Origin: Hymenopus coronatus
Lineage: Eukaryota > Arthropoda > Insecta > Mantodea > Hymenopodidae
Length of the DNA: 64,000 nucleotides
Assembly: GCA_030762935.1 (NCBI GenBank)
Contig: CM060895.1
Location: 41,654,001 to 41,718,000 of the forward strand
Direction of reading: 5' to 3'
Position numbers and translations under genes: made by a program. Positions within the stretch are counted from its first letter, which is position 1. Each line of letters begins with the position of its first letter. Below, piece after piece: positions 50,487-63,130 of this stretch. A model generated the notes under the pieces. The model had not been told where the DNA came from. It worked only from the letters and a program-made list of their open reading frames with translations, and made no database searches.

Positions 50487-50842
50487 TCACCACTGCTGCT
50501 GTCACTCCATTGACGGATTGCTTCATAAAAAAGCTGCCAATGTTACGACGGCAATCCGTGCAATACGATGAACCATCATGATATATTTTGAATCAAGAAT
50601 GCGTTGCAAAAAGGGTATCACATACGCTGAGACATTGTTAAACATTTAAGCAACTAAATAAATAAATGAATCATTGAAATGTTTATATGCATATCACTTC
50701 CGAACGACTGCATCAAATTGATTTTTTTTTTTTTTTTTTTTTTTTTGCGTTCGTTATTGCCACAAGGTTTGTGAAAAAGAAAATGTTTAAAAAAAGAACG
50801 GGAAAGTATTTAAAATCTCATAACGCATTTCGGTTAACAGCC
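50487..50842. other. Intergenic sequence with a T-run
   Basis: No gene. A poly-T tract lies at about 50722-50746. Confidence 0.45.
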
Positions 50843-51420
50843 ACCAGATGACAGTGGTATCACGGTTATTTGTTGCTAAATGGTCATAGTACTGCTATAT
50901 TTTTCCCTCCCCATCCAATGTTAAGGTAACGCACCAGTTTTTCGACACAATGCAGCAGTGAAATTCAAATACATGTTTATATATTGACTGTCCTTTCCTT
51001 ACTCCTATCGTTTAAAACAAAGAATCAAAGAAGCTGTCCTAACGATGAACACCTAGAGTAAGTACTTATTTATTTTCCAAGAGCTAGCGATAGTAATGTT
51101 TTCTCTCCCCATCCAATGTTGATGTAACGCAACAGTTTATCGAGATGCTACAACGAGCAGTGATATTCAAATATATTTTTATGTATTAAATGTCCTTTCC
51201 TTACTCCTATCATTTAAAAAAAGAAGCTTTCCTAGTGACGAACACCTGAAGTACGTATTTATTATTTTCCACTAGATGTCCGTACTACCTACTGCTCTAT
51301 TTTTCTTCTTCGATGCTAAGGGAATGCATGGAGACAATGGCGCAAGATAACTGTGAACATCAAATATATTTCTTATGCATTAACTATCGTTCCTTTTAAA
51401 TAAAGAAAGAAGTATATTTT
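50843..51420. repeat. Tandem repeat, about 200-bp unit, about three diverged copies
   Basis: Shared landmarks recur in order: CTCCCCATCCAATGTT at about 50908 and 51108, TGTCCTTTCCTTACTCCTAT at about 50989 and 51190, and GAACACCT(A/G)AAGTA-like at about 51045 and 51239. A third, more diverged unit starts near 51278. Confidence 0.7.
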
Positions 51421-52280
51421 TGTTGTAATTCTTTAAAATGAACCAGTTATAAACAAGCATTAACCCCTCTTTGTATATGAAAATAACGGGATCCGTTATA
51501 GGTTTAACTTCCTATTGCAGATGTTTATTTGACGATAGGTGATATATGAGATAACTAAAGAACATGAAAATACCCGCGTAACCATCACACTGCAATTGCT
51601 GTGCTCTTAATACGTTTGATCAAGTTAATATTTTGGGTTAAATGGAGAAATTTAATATACAACGCTATCATGAAATAAAAGCTTATCAATTGACCAACCA
51701 GATCTGCTTGCTCTTTAGTTACGTCATGGTTAGCCTTAGAAATGGCTGTTTTGACATAAAAGAAAATAAAGAAAGAGGTGGAAAACATTAGGAGTAAAGG
51801 AAAGAAAGACGTTCGGAAGAAGCATGAATGTTACTTTATGACTTTCTCCTTAATGCAATTCATTATCTATGCCAGCGTATATCTGCCACACTATGGATGC
51901 GCTGCCATTACTGTTATTATGCCAACGGCTTCTTGGTTGCCCACGCTGTTAACTGCATGTCATCCTTCTAACACTACCTTATAGGTACTCCGACTTCGTC
52001 CTTTTCGCAATACCAACTATATATGCTACATTCCGCAGATCATTGCGCTTTTCAGATGCAAAGGCATTATTAGATAATGGGAAAATACCTGTTGACACTC
52101 CCACCTCATTTCGTTTCCATCAAATCTTTGACACTTCATAAAGTCAAAGGAAGAATTAAAATCGAAAGTGTTACCAAATATTGGTGCAAATTAGAAAAAC
52201 TATGGTTGAGGAACGAGCCATTTTAGCAGCAACTTGTAGATATAGATGATTCGAAAGTAAAAATTCAGGGTAAAATTGAT
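51421..52280. other. Intergenic sequence, nothing recognised
   Basis: AT-rich, with short chance ORFs only. Confidence 0.45.
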
Positions 52281-52284
52281 GGAC

Positions 52285-52605
52285 AAATGCATTTAAGTCG
52301 ATCAATTCCGTTACCAATCCAAATGAAGTCGTCAATTATCTAACTAAATTCATTGGATTTGCCAGGATTCCAGCCACACAATTTACAGCTCAAGGTTGAC
52401 TTGGTGATAATTATACTACGCAATATCAGCCGAAATTATGCAGCGGAACAAAATTCACTGTTAAAAAAACTTATGAAAAATTGTATTTAAGTTACCATAA
52501 CATAGGGAAGTTCAAAGGCCAGGGTATACTTATTCCAAGAATACCACTAATGTCAACAGACTTTCCGATTGGATTTAAGCGCGCCTTACATTTGCAATGA
52601 TAAAT
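52285..52605 (+). pseudogene. Helitron helicase C-terminal remnant
   Basis: Frames contain LTKFIGFARIPATQF, then YQPKLCSGTKFTVKKTYEKL and GKFKGQGILIPRIPLMSTDF with GFKRAL. This matches the end of the Pif1-like helicase of Helitrons (LKxGxxIMLLRN...GLCNGTR...GxVxIPRI...PFxFKRxQFP). Stops interrupt it and the final helicase motif is cut off. Confidence 0.78.
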
Positions 52606-52833
52606 CCCAAGAAGTGTGTGTGTAATATACCTTGAATTTTTCCATGTACTTTGCGTGCTCGAGAGTCTGCAAACTATCGGCGCTATTTTTCTCTCCGGAA
52701 AGAAAATTGTACATCACAAGGCATTGCAATAAAGTGTTTTTAAAATTATTTACTTTTAATTTTATTTCATTGCATGGTGGGACAGTAAACGGAAGAATGA
52801 TACACATTGTTATTGTGCAGTTGAAAAGTCTGA

Positions 52834-53800
52834 AATGGGTAAAAGGGAGCTTTCAGCAGAAAAACGTGCTGCAATTGTCAGCTTACATGAAGCAGGCCAC
52901 ACAATGCGTCAAATTGCCACACAAAAACACGTCTTCTTGGGAAGTGTCCATTATTCTGTAAAGAGGTATGTAACTACAAATAGCAAGGATCGTTAGCGAA
53001 AGGGGTGGCCTAGGGTGACCTCAAAAAATGAGGATAAGCATTTAATAGTGACCAGCAAATGTGATCGCTTCAAAACAGCACCCATGCTGACAACCTCAGC
53101 ACCAGTTGAGGGATGAATCTGTGAATGCTTCTACAGTGAAGAGACGACTTCAGGATGCACATCTGAACTGTTGCATTGCGACAAAGAAACCCATATTGAG
53201 AGCTGTCAATAAACCGAAAAGATTCCAATGGGCCAAGGGACATGTAAGCTGGACCGTTGATCAGTGGAAAAATGTATTATTTACTGATGAATCTAAGTTT
53301 GAGCTATTTGGCTCAAAACGTCGCCAGTTTGTTCGACGTGCAAAGGGTGAAAGCATGGCACCTCAGTGCATATCCCCTACAGTCAAGCACGGAGGTGGTT
53401 CGGTGCCGGTATGAGTTATTTTGGTGGCAATAGGACAGGCGAAATTGTGAAAATAGAAGGAATGATGAAGGAGCACTATCACAATATTCTCCAACGCCAT
53501 TCATACCATCTGGGATGCAATTAATTGGCAAGGGGTTCATTCTGCAGCAGGACAATGATCCCGAGCATACATCAATACTCTGTAGAAGATACGTTCAACG
53601 ATTGGAAGAGACACAAGTCTTGAAAAACATGGTTTGGCCCCCTCAAAGTCCTGACTGCAATCCTATTGAACTACTTTGATATCATGTGGACAGAAAGGTA
53701 AAAAAGAAACAACCCACTGATGTAAATATATTGTGGATATATCTGTAAATATATTGTGGATCTGAAGATACACTGGCGCACTTAATAGAAAGAATGCCCA
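52834..53800 (+). pseudogene. Tc1-like transposase, near full length but decayed
   Basis: Begins MGKRELSAEKRAAIVSLHEA, a helix-turn-helix N-terminus with GHTMRQIA. It continues through STVKRRLQDAHLNCCIATKK, then FTDESKFELFGSKRRQFVRR (first catalytic Asp region), KHGGGS, a QDNDPEHT-like second Asp region (about 53550) and PQSPDCNPIELL (near 53645, third catalytic region altered). Several frameshifts and stops. It ends near a sequence, AAAACTTTTGAGCGGTAGTA (about 53959), that may be part of its terminal repeat. Confidence 0.82.
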
Positions 53801-53993
53801 GTTTGCGCAGCTGTAATTAAAGCAAAGGGGGAGGTTACTTTGAAGAAAGCAAAATGTAACATATATTGCTGATTTTCATTAAATATACTGTTGTGACTAC
53901 AAATTATGTCTTTTTTTATTCCATTGCTTTCAATAAATCCAAAAAATGAGGTGTCTTCAAAAACTTTTGAGCGGTAGTATATTATATACATAC

Positions 53994-54760
53994 ACGGTGT
54001 TAATGAACTATACCGAAATATTTTCACAGAATATGTAGATTACTTAAGTAATTTGAGATAGACTTATGTCCAGTTTATTGAAATGTCGAAGTAACGGGCT
54101 AAAGGTTTCTGAAGTGCCAGTACGCCACTGGCTAATTTATCAACTATTCGAGAGCATAACACGAAAAATGAGGGGACATATTACAGCGTACCTCTCTAGC
54201 GTAGTTGTTATGATACTGGCTTTGAAGTGAAGATAATTTCCGAGTTCGGGTCTCGTTCACGTATCGCGGCACTTCGTCTGGAATGAAAAAAAGAATAAAT
54301 AAATAAAATTTACTCGATGACATGAATCGAACTCATGACCTTTGGGATAGCAGCTTCCCGCGTTACGCATTAAGCCACCAGAGCAGTTGAAATAATGTCT
54401 CCAGAGTAAGGCTATCTCAACAACGAATGTTAATGAATGCTCAGTCTCGCATTGTCAAGTGGTTAGTTCAAGATTTTACAGATTTTTGAGACATTAAATC
54501 TTGCGATCGCTGGTAACCAGCTGCTAAAAATCGATATTTCTATACTCAGGCAGCAGTTTTTTAGACATTCTAAGCCATTTTTTTCAACCTGCTTTGCTTT
54601 AACACCGACTTATCAGTATCTGATACCCACACGTTTAACGCTGTGTAGCTGGTTATGTTTATCCGGGGACCATGCATCGCCGATCTCAAATTACTTATAT
54701 CAGTCACATGCAAAATCTCGCAAATTATTTCGGTGTAGTTCATTAACACCCTGTGTGTCT
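53994..54760. mobile_element. TIR element (MITE-like) carrying two oppositely oriented tRNA-like sequences
   Basis: The left end GGTGTTAATGAACTATACCG (from 53996) recurs inverted at the right end (CGGTGTAGTTCATTAACACC, ending about 54751). Internal arms containing AAGTAATTTGAGAT at 54044 are matched by ATCTCAAATTACTT at 54683. Inside are two Pol III-like units. One is on the plus strand (TAGCGTAGTTG as box A, GAGTTCGGGTCTC as box B, about 54198-54260). The other is on the minus strand (box A GGTGGCTTAATGCG, box B GAGTTCGATTC, about 54385-54315). No transposase is present. Confidence 0.62.
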
Positions 54761-57714
54761 GTAATACAAAAAATCATTTTTAGAAAAATGTCCGTCTGTG
54801 TCTGTGGGCAGCATAGCTCAGAAACGAATAGACCGTTAAATACCAAATTTGTATTTTAGTTCAGTATCTTCCAAGGATGCCACCCCAAACTACCCTTCAC
54901 ATGGAAAAATTTTCGAAAATTTTGATTTTCTAAAAAATGGTTAACGATTTTGATTAAAATATCGTATATTAAAGATATATACCTGACAAATAATAAGTTT
55001 ATCTTGAATTTTCTGGGAATAGCCTCTGAAGACTACTTTATTCTGGATTAATTTTACGGAATTGTATATAACTGGTAAAGTGTAAGTGATAGACAAAAAG
55101 TTATCACACAAAAATTGTAGCGCACATTAAAACACACCATTTATGTTATATACATGTTTTTCATGAAGTTGCTCGTTTTTAGATATTCCTTTTTTTTTTT
55201 TTTTTTTTTTCAACCTTCAAAAACATATTTTTCTCATTCAGGAATTTGTCAACTCCTGCCCATATAAACAAAGGAACTTCAGTCACACGGCAACCGGCTT
55301 TTGACTATCAATTTAACCTATGGTACTCCCTTGTTTCGCTTCTATTTACAAGGAAGCAAGTAATAATACTAGTTCTGCTATTTGTTTCTCGATGAATATG
55401 AAGTAAACAGAAGCATAAGCTGTTTAACAATAATTTGTTGAAGAGATGTAGAGAAAGCCATGTGAATGGAACACTCAGATTTTTTTCCCTTTAGAATACT
55501 TATTGCAATGTCTAATTTACAAACAGTAAACTCATCATTGACAATTTTATCTGTTTATTAGGCATACTTTTCATGTGATTTCGAGGTTCTTTCCGCATTT
55601 CTTGGCTATGAGTTTTAATGAAGTTCTTTTGTTGTGAATGTGAATAATGGGTTGCGAAGTAATTTGCAATTTCTTTGTCAAAATGTAGACTTTTACTTCC
55701 AAACAAGATAGGCTGTTTTTATAAGACCCCCCCCCCCCCGTTTATCGAGGAAGCTGTATGTTTTCGTGATCCTTTTTTGATAATCAGCATTGAATAAAAT
55801 TCGAAAAGTTTTGCTTCTATTAATTCATGTTTGGTTGCTGCGGCAGATTGTCTCCACATCTACACATCCTCGTTTTGCTTTTTATCTTGACTTCTCTACC
55901 GAGTTTAAAATGTGTACGTCTGATTCCAAAAGCTTTTGTAGTTTTATTTTTTGTCTTGTTTACCACGAGGAATACCTTGTTTCGCTGTATTTATAATTAT
56001 GAAGTTAAAAATAATTGCATATGCTGTCAAAGCGTTGCTCAAAATTTACGGTGTTTATCTAAAGGTATGATTAAAGTGATTGCAAAATTAACAGCATAAG
56101 GAAGAACATTTGGACAAAAATATCTCACCAAGAAGAGGCTACACTTTTACGCCCTGTGTTTAGGATTTCCTTGATTACTTATCCTTGGTGAAACAGTTGC
56201 CACTTTAGCGGACATCGCAGTTTTCTCTCTTGCACTGCAGTGGCATTGGGTGTTTCTACTGTTCGAGCTAGTTTTGGTTCGCCCCGGGTATTTGATTTCC
56301 CCGGTACCTTCCACATCTGGAGAGCATTCCCCTATCCACCACCTGGGGAGGCGCCCGATGGAGGACTAGCAACCCCACACGGGATTTATACATTCGTGCC
56401 CAGGCTTACCTTCAGTGATTGTCTGCTAACAGTATTCTTATCGTAAGGTAAGTGCCGATGAGAAGTGCAGTGTTATCCTGTAGATAATTGCAGTAAGAGA
56501 CAATAATATTTCTATACAGGAACCTATATCGACACGTGTCGGTAACTTTGTATTCCCAAAATGTGAAGCGTTGCCTTTTGGAAGTCCTACTGCTATTTTA
56601 AATCCTTTAGTACTCGAGTTGGGGCGGGAGGGATTCGAGGCGCTGACCACGTCTCATCCTCCAATGACGTCTGCCATAGACCGAGATGGGAGGCGCAGCG
56701 GCCGGGTGGTAGGCCAAGGTTCCTTGTGAGCTGTCGTGCCATGGAGTTATCTAGTACTAGAGTTGGGTTGAGCGGCATCTTTCCCTTATAATCCTTGACA
56801 GTGGCACTGTGCAAATTACCAGTGGTGTTTAATTTGTTATATTCTTGAGCTCTTTAAAATACACTGATAGAGGCTATTGTTTTGCATCAATGAGCCATTA
56901 TGTTCCATTTGACACGACACGAGTGTATGCCTCCCATTTGAAAGAGGCTACTGCAACGGCAAACAATGGGATTTTATCAGTTTTTGCATAAGTATATGTA
57001 ATGATATGTGTACTTGTTCGTTTTCCATAACTTTTCTTTTGCCATAACTTTTCCTTTCTTAACCACTAGAGATTGCATCTTGGTAATCGATAGCGGTACA
57101 ATTTCGAAGTTCTCGCAGCATGGCATATAGTTGTGATGTGTTGAAAATGCCGTGTGTACTAGGTGGTACCAAAGAAGGAACATGAGCAATCGTTGCATGA
57201 TAGACTAGCAGTGGAATGGCGATTCAGGTTTTGTGGGCTGTATACTTAAATATATCTGATTTGCGGGAACTTTAATATTCATATACATTCAATTGCTATT
57301 GTGCAAAAAGTCAACAGCATCATTATCCGTTTCATTTCCTCTGAAAATAAATATAATACAATGCACAACATACATCCTTAACGTCTCCGACGTGAATCGT
57401 GTGATTGTTAAGCAAACTAGCTGTATATTGTGAAAAACTGCGCTCCACACCACAAGATGTGATTGGAGAAAAACGAAAATGGGACACATCGACTATTGGT
57501 TAAGATACTCCATCACCAACTATTTCCGAGGCAACACCTCCTAGCAAATGAAATTGAGTTTTATTTATGGACGCCCTCTATCTGTTGTGGTTCTCGGCGT
57601 CCCATTCCTTTCTCGACTTCATAGATCGCTTAATTTTCCTGAGAGTTACATTGAACAAAATTTCGTTGCAACAACTTCAGGCAAAATTGACAGGAGAAAC
57701 ATGGACAAGTTCTC
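54761..57714. other. Repeat-like and AT-rich sequence without recognised genes
   Basis: At 54787-54960 there is a block (GTCCGTCTGTGTCTGTGGGC, then CAGAAACGAATAGACCG) of a kind common as short interspersed repeats in insects. Poly-T lies at about 55191-55211 and poly-C at about 55729-55739. GC-richer stretches at 56270-56380 and 56610-56720 may be SINE or LINE fragments (CACCTGGGGAGGCGCC; GGGAGGCGCAGCGGCC), but I cannot name them. Confidence 0.4.
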
Positions 57715-57715
57715 T

Positions 57716-58942
57716 AATACGAGGGTGGTTGAAACTTTTCATGTTGAAAAGTTTCCAACCTCAACATGAAAATGGCAGCACTCGTAAATAACAGCTAGTG
57801 AACTTCGTCGTTTATCTGTTGACTGTTACTCGTCAAAGTTTTAGCCATTTGGACCCTCAATTGTTAAGTAACAGCCGTTTGAGTGAGGTGATGTGAGTGT
57901 TCTTATGAAAATGGACAAAATCGAATATCGAGTTGTCATCAAGCATTAGATTTTGAAAGGCAATGCGCCTACGCAAATCAAAGATCAGTTGGATTCTGTG
58001 TATGGGCACTCTGCACCATCATTTACCACAGTGAAATTTTGGGCAGCTGAATTTAAACGTGACCGTAAGAACTTAGGAGAGATGGGAAAAATGGCAACTA
58101 CCGACGAAACCATCGCCAAAGTTCACCAAATGGTGCTAGACGACCGCCGAATTAAAGTAAGAGAGATAGAGTCTATGGACTAGTCAAAAGAACGTGTTTG
58201 TCACATATTAAATCAACATTTAGACATGAGAAAGCAGTTTAGGCGCAATAAATCCGAGTTTTGGCGCCGATTAATTGCTATAAATGAAACTTGGATACAC
58301 CATTATACGCCCGAAACAAAAATACAGTCCAAACAGTAGACTGCAAAGGGGTAACCGGCTCCAAAATAGGCAAGAACTGTTTTTTTCGGCTGGGAAAGTG
58401 GCGCCGACTGTTTTTTTGGGATACTCATGGAGTTACTGTAATCGATTATCTTCAAAAAGGAAAAACCATATCAGGAGCATACTACGTATTATCACTTGCC
58501 AAGCTGAAGGCAGAACTCGCGGAAAAAGGCCAAATTTCCAGAAAAAGAAAATCCTGTTTCACCAAGACAACGCACCATCTCACACCTCCTCAGCGGTTGC
58601 AATGGCGAAAATCCACGAATTGCGGTTTGAACTGCTTGACCATCCACCTTACTCACCAGATCTAGCCCCAAGCGACTTCTTTTGTTCCGTCATCTGAAAT
58701 TTGCGCTCAGAGGACAGAGATTTTCGTCAAATGAAGAGGCAATAACCTTCGTGAACAATTATTTTGCAGAGAAAAAACGCAGAGTACTATTTAGACGGGT
58801 TACAGAGATGGGAGCATCGATGGGAGAAGTGGGTAGAGTTACAAGGAGACTATGTTGAAAAATAAAAAAAATAAATAAAGAAATCTGAAAAATGCCTTGT
58901 ATCTTTATTAGGTCGGAAACTGTTCAGACCACCCTCTTATAT
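57716..58942 (+). mobile_element. mariner transposon with decayed transposase
   Basis: Terminal inverted repeats: TACGAGGGTGGTTGAAAC at the left (about 57718) and its inverse ending ACCACCCTCTTATA at about 58941, with TA at both borders. The transposase begins MDKIEYRVVIKH at 57910 and is interrupted at once. GNAPTQIKDQLDSVYGHSAP, VKFWAAEFKRDRK, LDDRRIKVREIES, ETWIHHYTPETK (catalytic Asp region), YLQKGKTISG, FHQDNAPSHTS (second Asp) and HPPYSPDLAPSDFF (third Asp) are all visible in shifting frames. About 1.23 kb, the standard mariner length. Confidence 0.92.
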
Positions 58943-59595
58943 AAGGAGCAATTTTCAGATGCCTGTTGAGAAATACGCCTTCTTTCGGGTAGCAGTCGAA
59001 CTGAGCGGTCATAGGTTCGATTGCGATGATCCATTATGGAAGTTAGACGATACGCGTATTATTTCTCCGTTACTCATTCCGAAATCGGAACTCACCTTGT
59101 ATCAGTGTGTCAAGTGCTACTTACGTCTGCCTTCCCCGGATACTGTAGTTAGTGACCACGGTGAAAACAGTGCAAATCTAAAAGATATCCGAAAGGAACG
59201 GCATTAAGAGGTACTACGTATGAGATTTGAGACAGTTCAGATGGGTTAACATAATATACTGTGGGCATCTATCTATTGTATTTCTGATGATAGATTACGA
59301 AGACTAAATGACCTACTACTTATATTCCGATAAACCGCCGCAAGTTATGTGCGGTAAACACCGATCCGCCAATGTAATGGCACCTGGGGTGACATTATTA
59401 ATTGAAGAACACATTAACAGTTTTCCAATTGAGGGACACTACACAAGTGGAAATGTGAGAACTGTTTGAATCCGACCACCTGAAATTAAAGTGTCATACT
59501 GGTTTAGTGGAAAATATTCAATGAAAATTTTGGAAGCCGAGTTGATACAGGTGTTTGTGAGGAACCGAAAGTGAAAAAAAAAAAAAAAAAAAAGC
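58943..59595. other. Sequence between transposons, nothing certain
   Basis: An 82-codon frame at 58959-59207 is not recognised. A poly-A tract is at about 59574-59593. Confidence 0.4.
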
Positions 59596-59601
59596 CCCAC
59601 C

Positions 59602-60200
59602 TTGAATGACAATGCCAAGCATGTGGCAGTGGCAGAACAGATTGTCACAGAAGAGCCGAAAAAATTTACAAAAAACTATTGAATGACAATGCCAGGTATG
59701 TGGCAGTGGCAGAAAAGATTGGTCACAGAAGAGCCGAAAAAATTTACAAAAAACTAGGTGAAAAAGATGTGCCGAGAATGTGAAGAAGTTGCCGGAATTT
59801 GCATTGATTACATCTGCGCCAGCTAACGTACAATATCTTCAATATCCATGATTTAAAATCTGACAAAGCCGTATTTTATACATACGATGAAACAACAGCT
59901 AAAGGGCTCAAATGAAGTTTGTTTATTCATTCACGGTTACATCAATTAATATGTAAGCTTAAGCATTAGCAAATTTTTTCTTCTCTCAGGTGGCTCCGTA
60001 GGCCAAAACAAAAATCACTACGTCATCCGGCTTTTGTTGCCATTGATAACGAAAGGAAGATTCGATTCAATCCACCAATATTTTCCCACTAGAGGTCACA
60101 GCTACCTCCCACGTGACAGGGATTTCAGTGTTATGAAGCGAACTGTAAAAAAGGAAGGCCGTGTGTACTTACCACTGCACTATACAAAGTTAATTGCCTA
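59602..60200 (+). pseudogene. Remnant of a transposon-type ORF with GHSYLPRDRDF motif
   Basis: Pieces NDNARYVAVAEKIGHRRAEK, a NLxxHDLKSDKAVFY-like segment, KIRFNPPIF and RGHSYLPRDRDFSVMKRTVK follow in order. An HD...GHSYLPxDRDFxxIKR order is found in a large family of insect transposon-linked proteins (DUF7869-like). A 77-bp tandem duplication (59602-59678 and 59679-59756) lies inside the first piece. Broken by stops. The family assignment is from memory of the motif only. Confidence 0.45.
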
Positions 60201-61490
60201 GCTCTAGCTATAACAGTGCATTTGCTGTGCATAAGGTCCATTAAGGAATTCTTGATTTCAAATCATGGTAGGCAGTGCACAATAAGGATGTACTATCTGT
60301 GGAGTCATAAGGCAGGAAAAGTACCGAGAGCTATAAAATAAAATTTTTCAATTTCTGAGTTTATGGAATATTCCTACTGCAAACTCCTGGTATGGTCAAA
60401 GCTCGATAGTTCATTGATAGGCTGCAGAAACGTACTTTCAGACTTGCATAAAAAAACACAATTCCGGACTTTCCATTAAATCCAGCTTTCCCTTCTGAAG
60501 TGCCAATGATGTGACAAGAAATGTCAGATTTGAAAAAAAAAAATTGAAGCCTAACCCCCAGGATCCAGAAGCTCAATCCTTTTACTCAGATTCCAAATTC
60601 ACTTATGTGGCTTGATAAGTGATGTAAATTGTATTAAACAAACCTCTGATTTTGTGTTATCCGTCTTTTAAAATGTAATGCATTCTCTTACAAAACTTAT
60701 TCCGTGGAATAGAAACCCCTTATGCCCAACATGTTTAAGTTCTAATACTAAGTGAATAAAACTGGATGACTAAAAACTTAAGAGAAACATGTGCTTTCCA
60801 TCCAATTTATATTGCTGAACGCGTATTCTAATTAGTAAATGTGCGTGAATAGTGATTTAGTTTTTTCCTTCTGAAAATTTACAATTTTTGAATATGAGGG
60901 GTTTCTGTATCAAGCGATTCACTTAAGCACATCTAAACATAAAATTGTTAAACATGTTTCAGAGTATTACTTCTAAAATATGATTCAGTTTTATGAAATA
61001 ATGTAGCGCATCTCATTTTGTATATGTCGCTTTTAATAGCGTAATCAAATTTATAAAATAATTTATCTCATAACCTAATCGTCCAATTGAAATTAAATTT
61101 GACGCACGTGTTATTCTGACATCTGTACATATACAGTAAAACTTAACGGGCTGAAATGTGTAATTTTGAAATCATACATAGTGTGTGAAGCAAAAAACTT
61201 TATTTGCAACGGTCCTGAATCGTGTGTTTAGTTTTCGGTGAAAACGTGACTTTTTGGCAGGTTTTTGTTTGCATAATTTGTTTCACGGTGAAAGGCAAAT
61301 TTTGGCAATCCAGTTTTTAATAACAGTAAGTCAGCATTCTTTACGTTACCTTGGATTTGTTCAACGTATTACACATAAACAGTAGCTTTGACAAACAAGC
61401 GCCATCTGCAATGCAAGCCGCTCTCCTAATATGACCCCTATATCGATGGGCCATATTTAGGTATAAATCTTAACGTAACCTCAAGAACTA
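60201..61490. other. AT-rich intergenic sequence, nothing recognised
   Basis: No coding or repeat structure recognised on either strand. Confidence 0.45.
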
Positions 61491-61499
61491 AATTACTTT

Positions 61500-63130
61500 C
61501 TATTTTCAGATGGCATAGAGAAGAGATTAGGATAAAAATGCAATATCCTGCACAATTAAAGCTGTTGAAGAAGAAAATATGTCTGTTAAACAAGCAATGC
61601 TTGAGTTTGGGATACCGAGAACGAATCTGAGGACATGTATAAAAACTCCGAAGTGGAGAACATTGCATCTGCAGATGTGAATGTTTCATTGGGTCGTTAA
61701 AACTATTTTACCTCCCAAAGTAGAAGCTCAGCTCATTGAGTACTGTAAAGAAATGGACAACAATTATGGTTTAGATGCGGATGACGTTAAAGAATGGTTT
61801 TTCAGCTAGCCATTAGAAATAATATTGAGCACCCTTTTAGTCACAAAAGGGACTCGCAGGGAAAAAATGGTTGCAACTGTTTGAGACGCCATCTTGATAT
61901 CTCCATCAGAACACCGCAGCTGCTCTCAAAAATTAAAATACAGGGATTCTCAAATGAGAATGTGGACAACTTTTTTTCGGATTCTAAAACCAGAAATTGA
62001 GAAAATAAAACACAATCCTGCGAAATCCTTTAATGTTGATGAAACAAGATTAACAATAGTTCAGCATAAATGTAACAAAATTGTTGCTGTAAAAGGCAAA
62101 CGTCAAGTTCACCGATTGTTTTCTGCAGAACGTGGTTCACTGGTGACACTTATAACGTGCAGGTCCGCATAAGTTAATTCCGACAATGATTTTTCCACGC
62201 AAGAACTTGAGGGCTGAACTATTCGATGAAACTCCTCCAGGTACAATTGGAGCAACTCATCCTTCTGGGTGGAGAGATGTTCAAGAAACTTCTTCAACAT
62301 TGTCAAGGCATCCGACGATCCAGTGCTCTGGATTTTAGATGACCACCAGACACAAACCCGTAACATCAAAATCACAATTTCACCGAGATAATAGTGCATC
62401 CATTGTTTGCCTGCCTCCACACTGCACCAATAAAATGCAACCACTGGACGTTTCATTTATGTTCCCCCTAAAATCTTATTATGCCCCAGAAATTGGAAAG
62501 TTATTGATTCGTTACTCACTAATAGGTGTTCTGATGGGTCGTGCTTAAACAAGAGGTGCAAATGTCAACTGCTATAAATGGGTTTAGATCCACGGGAACT
62601 TTTCCCTTTGGTGAAAACATCTTCGACAGGCATTTTATGCAACCAGACCCTGCTCCTGAAGATAACCACGATAATTTCACATCACCTCATGATATTCAAT
62701 CTGTGCCTATCATCGAACCAAGCACTTCCACCCGCGAGGTTCAGCTCCAATTATCACAGGCTTGCCTCATAAGAATATTGTTGAGTCACATTAGAAGAAG
62801 CAGGATACGGAAGATAGACTGTGTACACAGTAAGCGGGAAACAAACGTTTCTCCCTCAGAAACCTGTGACGATTCTGCTAACGCGGAAGATTTTACTTCA
62901 ACTTCTGACGTAGCGAATGTGCGTGGAAAGTGACGACGCTGAAGATGCAGAATGGACGGTGTGCCAAATAAAAAACGATACTCGCAGGACAGCAAAGGAC
63001 AAAAATGCATTCGGTGTATGCAGTGCTTTTTGTTAAGCCATGAAAAATGCAACGGATCAATTGCACGTAAACCACAATTTATTTCTACTCATTGTATGAA
63101 AACGAAGTGTTCATGCTCTGGTGTTCTCTG
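61500..63130 (+). pseudogene. pogo/Tigger-like (DDE_1) transposase remnant
   Basis: The N-terminal part has an HTH-like segment (LSLGYRERI region) and a CENP-B-like helix region (EAQLIEYCKEMDNNYGLDADD near 61720). The catalytic part is at 61970-62540: KSFNVDETRLTIVQHK (first Asp), KGKRQVHRLFSAERGSLVTL, a frameshifted PxMIFPRKNxRAELF-like piece, LDDHQT-like second Asp region (about 62330), IVCLPPHCTNKMQPLDVSFM and PLKSYYAPEI. The C-terminal part (62541-62933) has NGFRSTGTFPFGENIFDRHF. Frameshifts separate the blocks. Confidence 0.8.

Larger units (their letters stand above)
47580..50500 (+). mobile_element. Second, decayed Maverick-like element (left part only)
   Basis: At about 47610-47860 there are multiple ATTAAG(C/T)GATAATCCG(A/T)TG units and CCAGATTAAGCGATAATCCG, in the style of the terminal repeat of the intact element. 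A TATA box (48545), a decayed homologue of the left-end gene (48584-49700) and a minus-strand Cys-rich frame (50259-50486) then appear in the same order and orientation as at 27190-29240 of the intact element. The nucleotide identity is low enough that this is a different family. No right end was found in the window. Confidence 0.7.
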
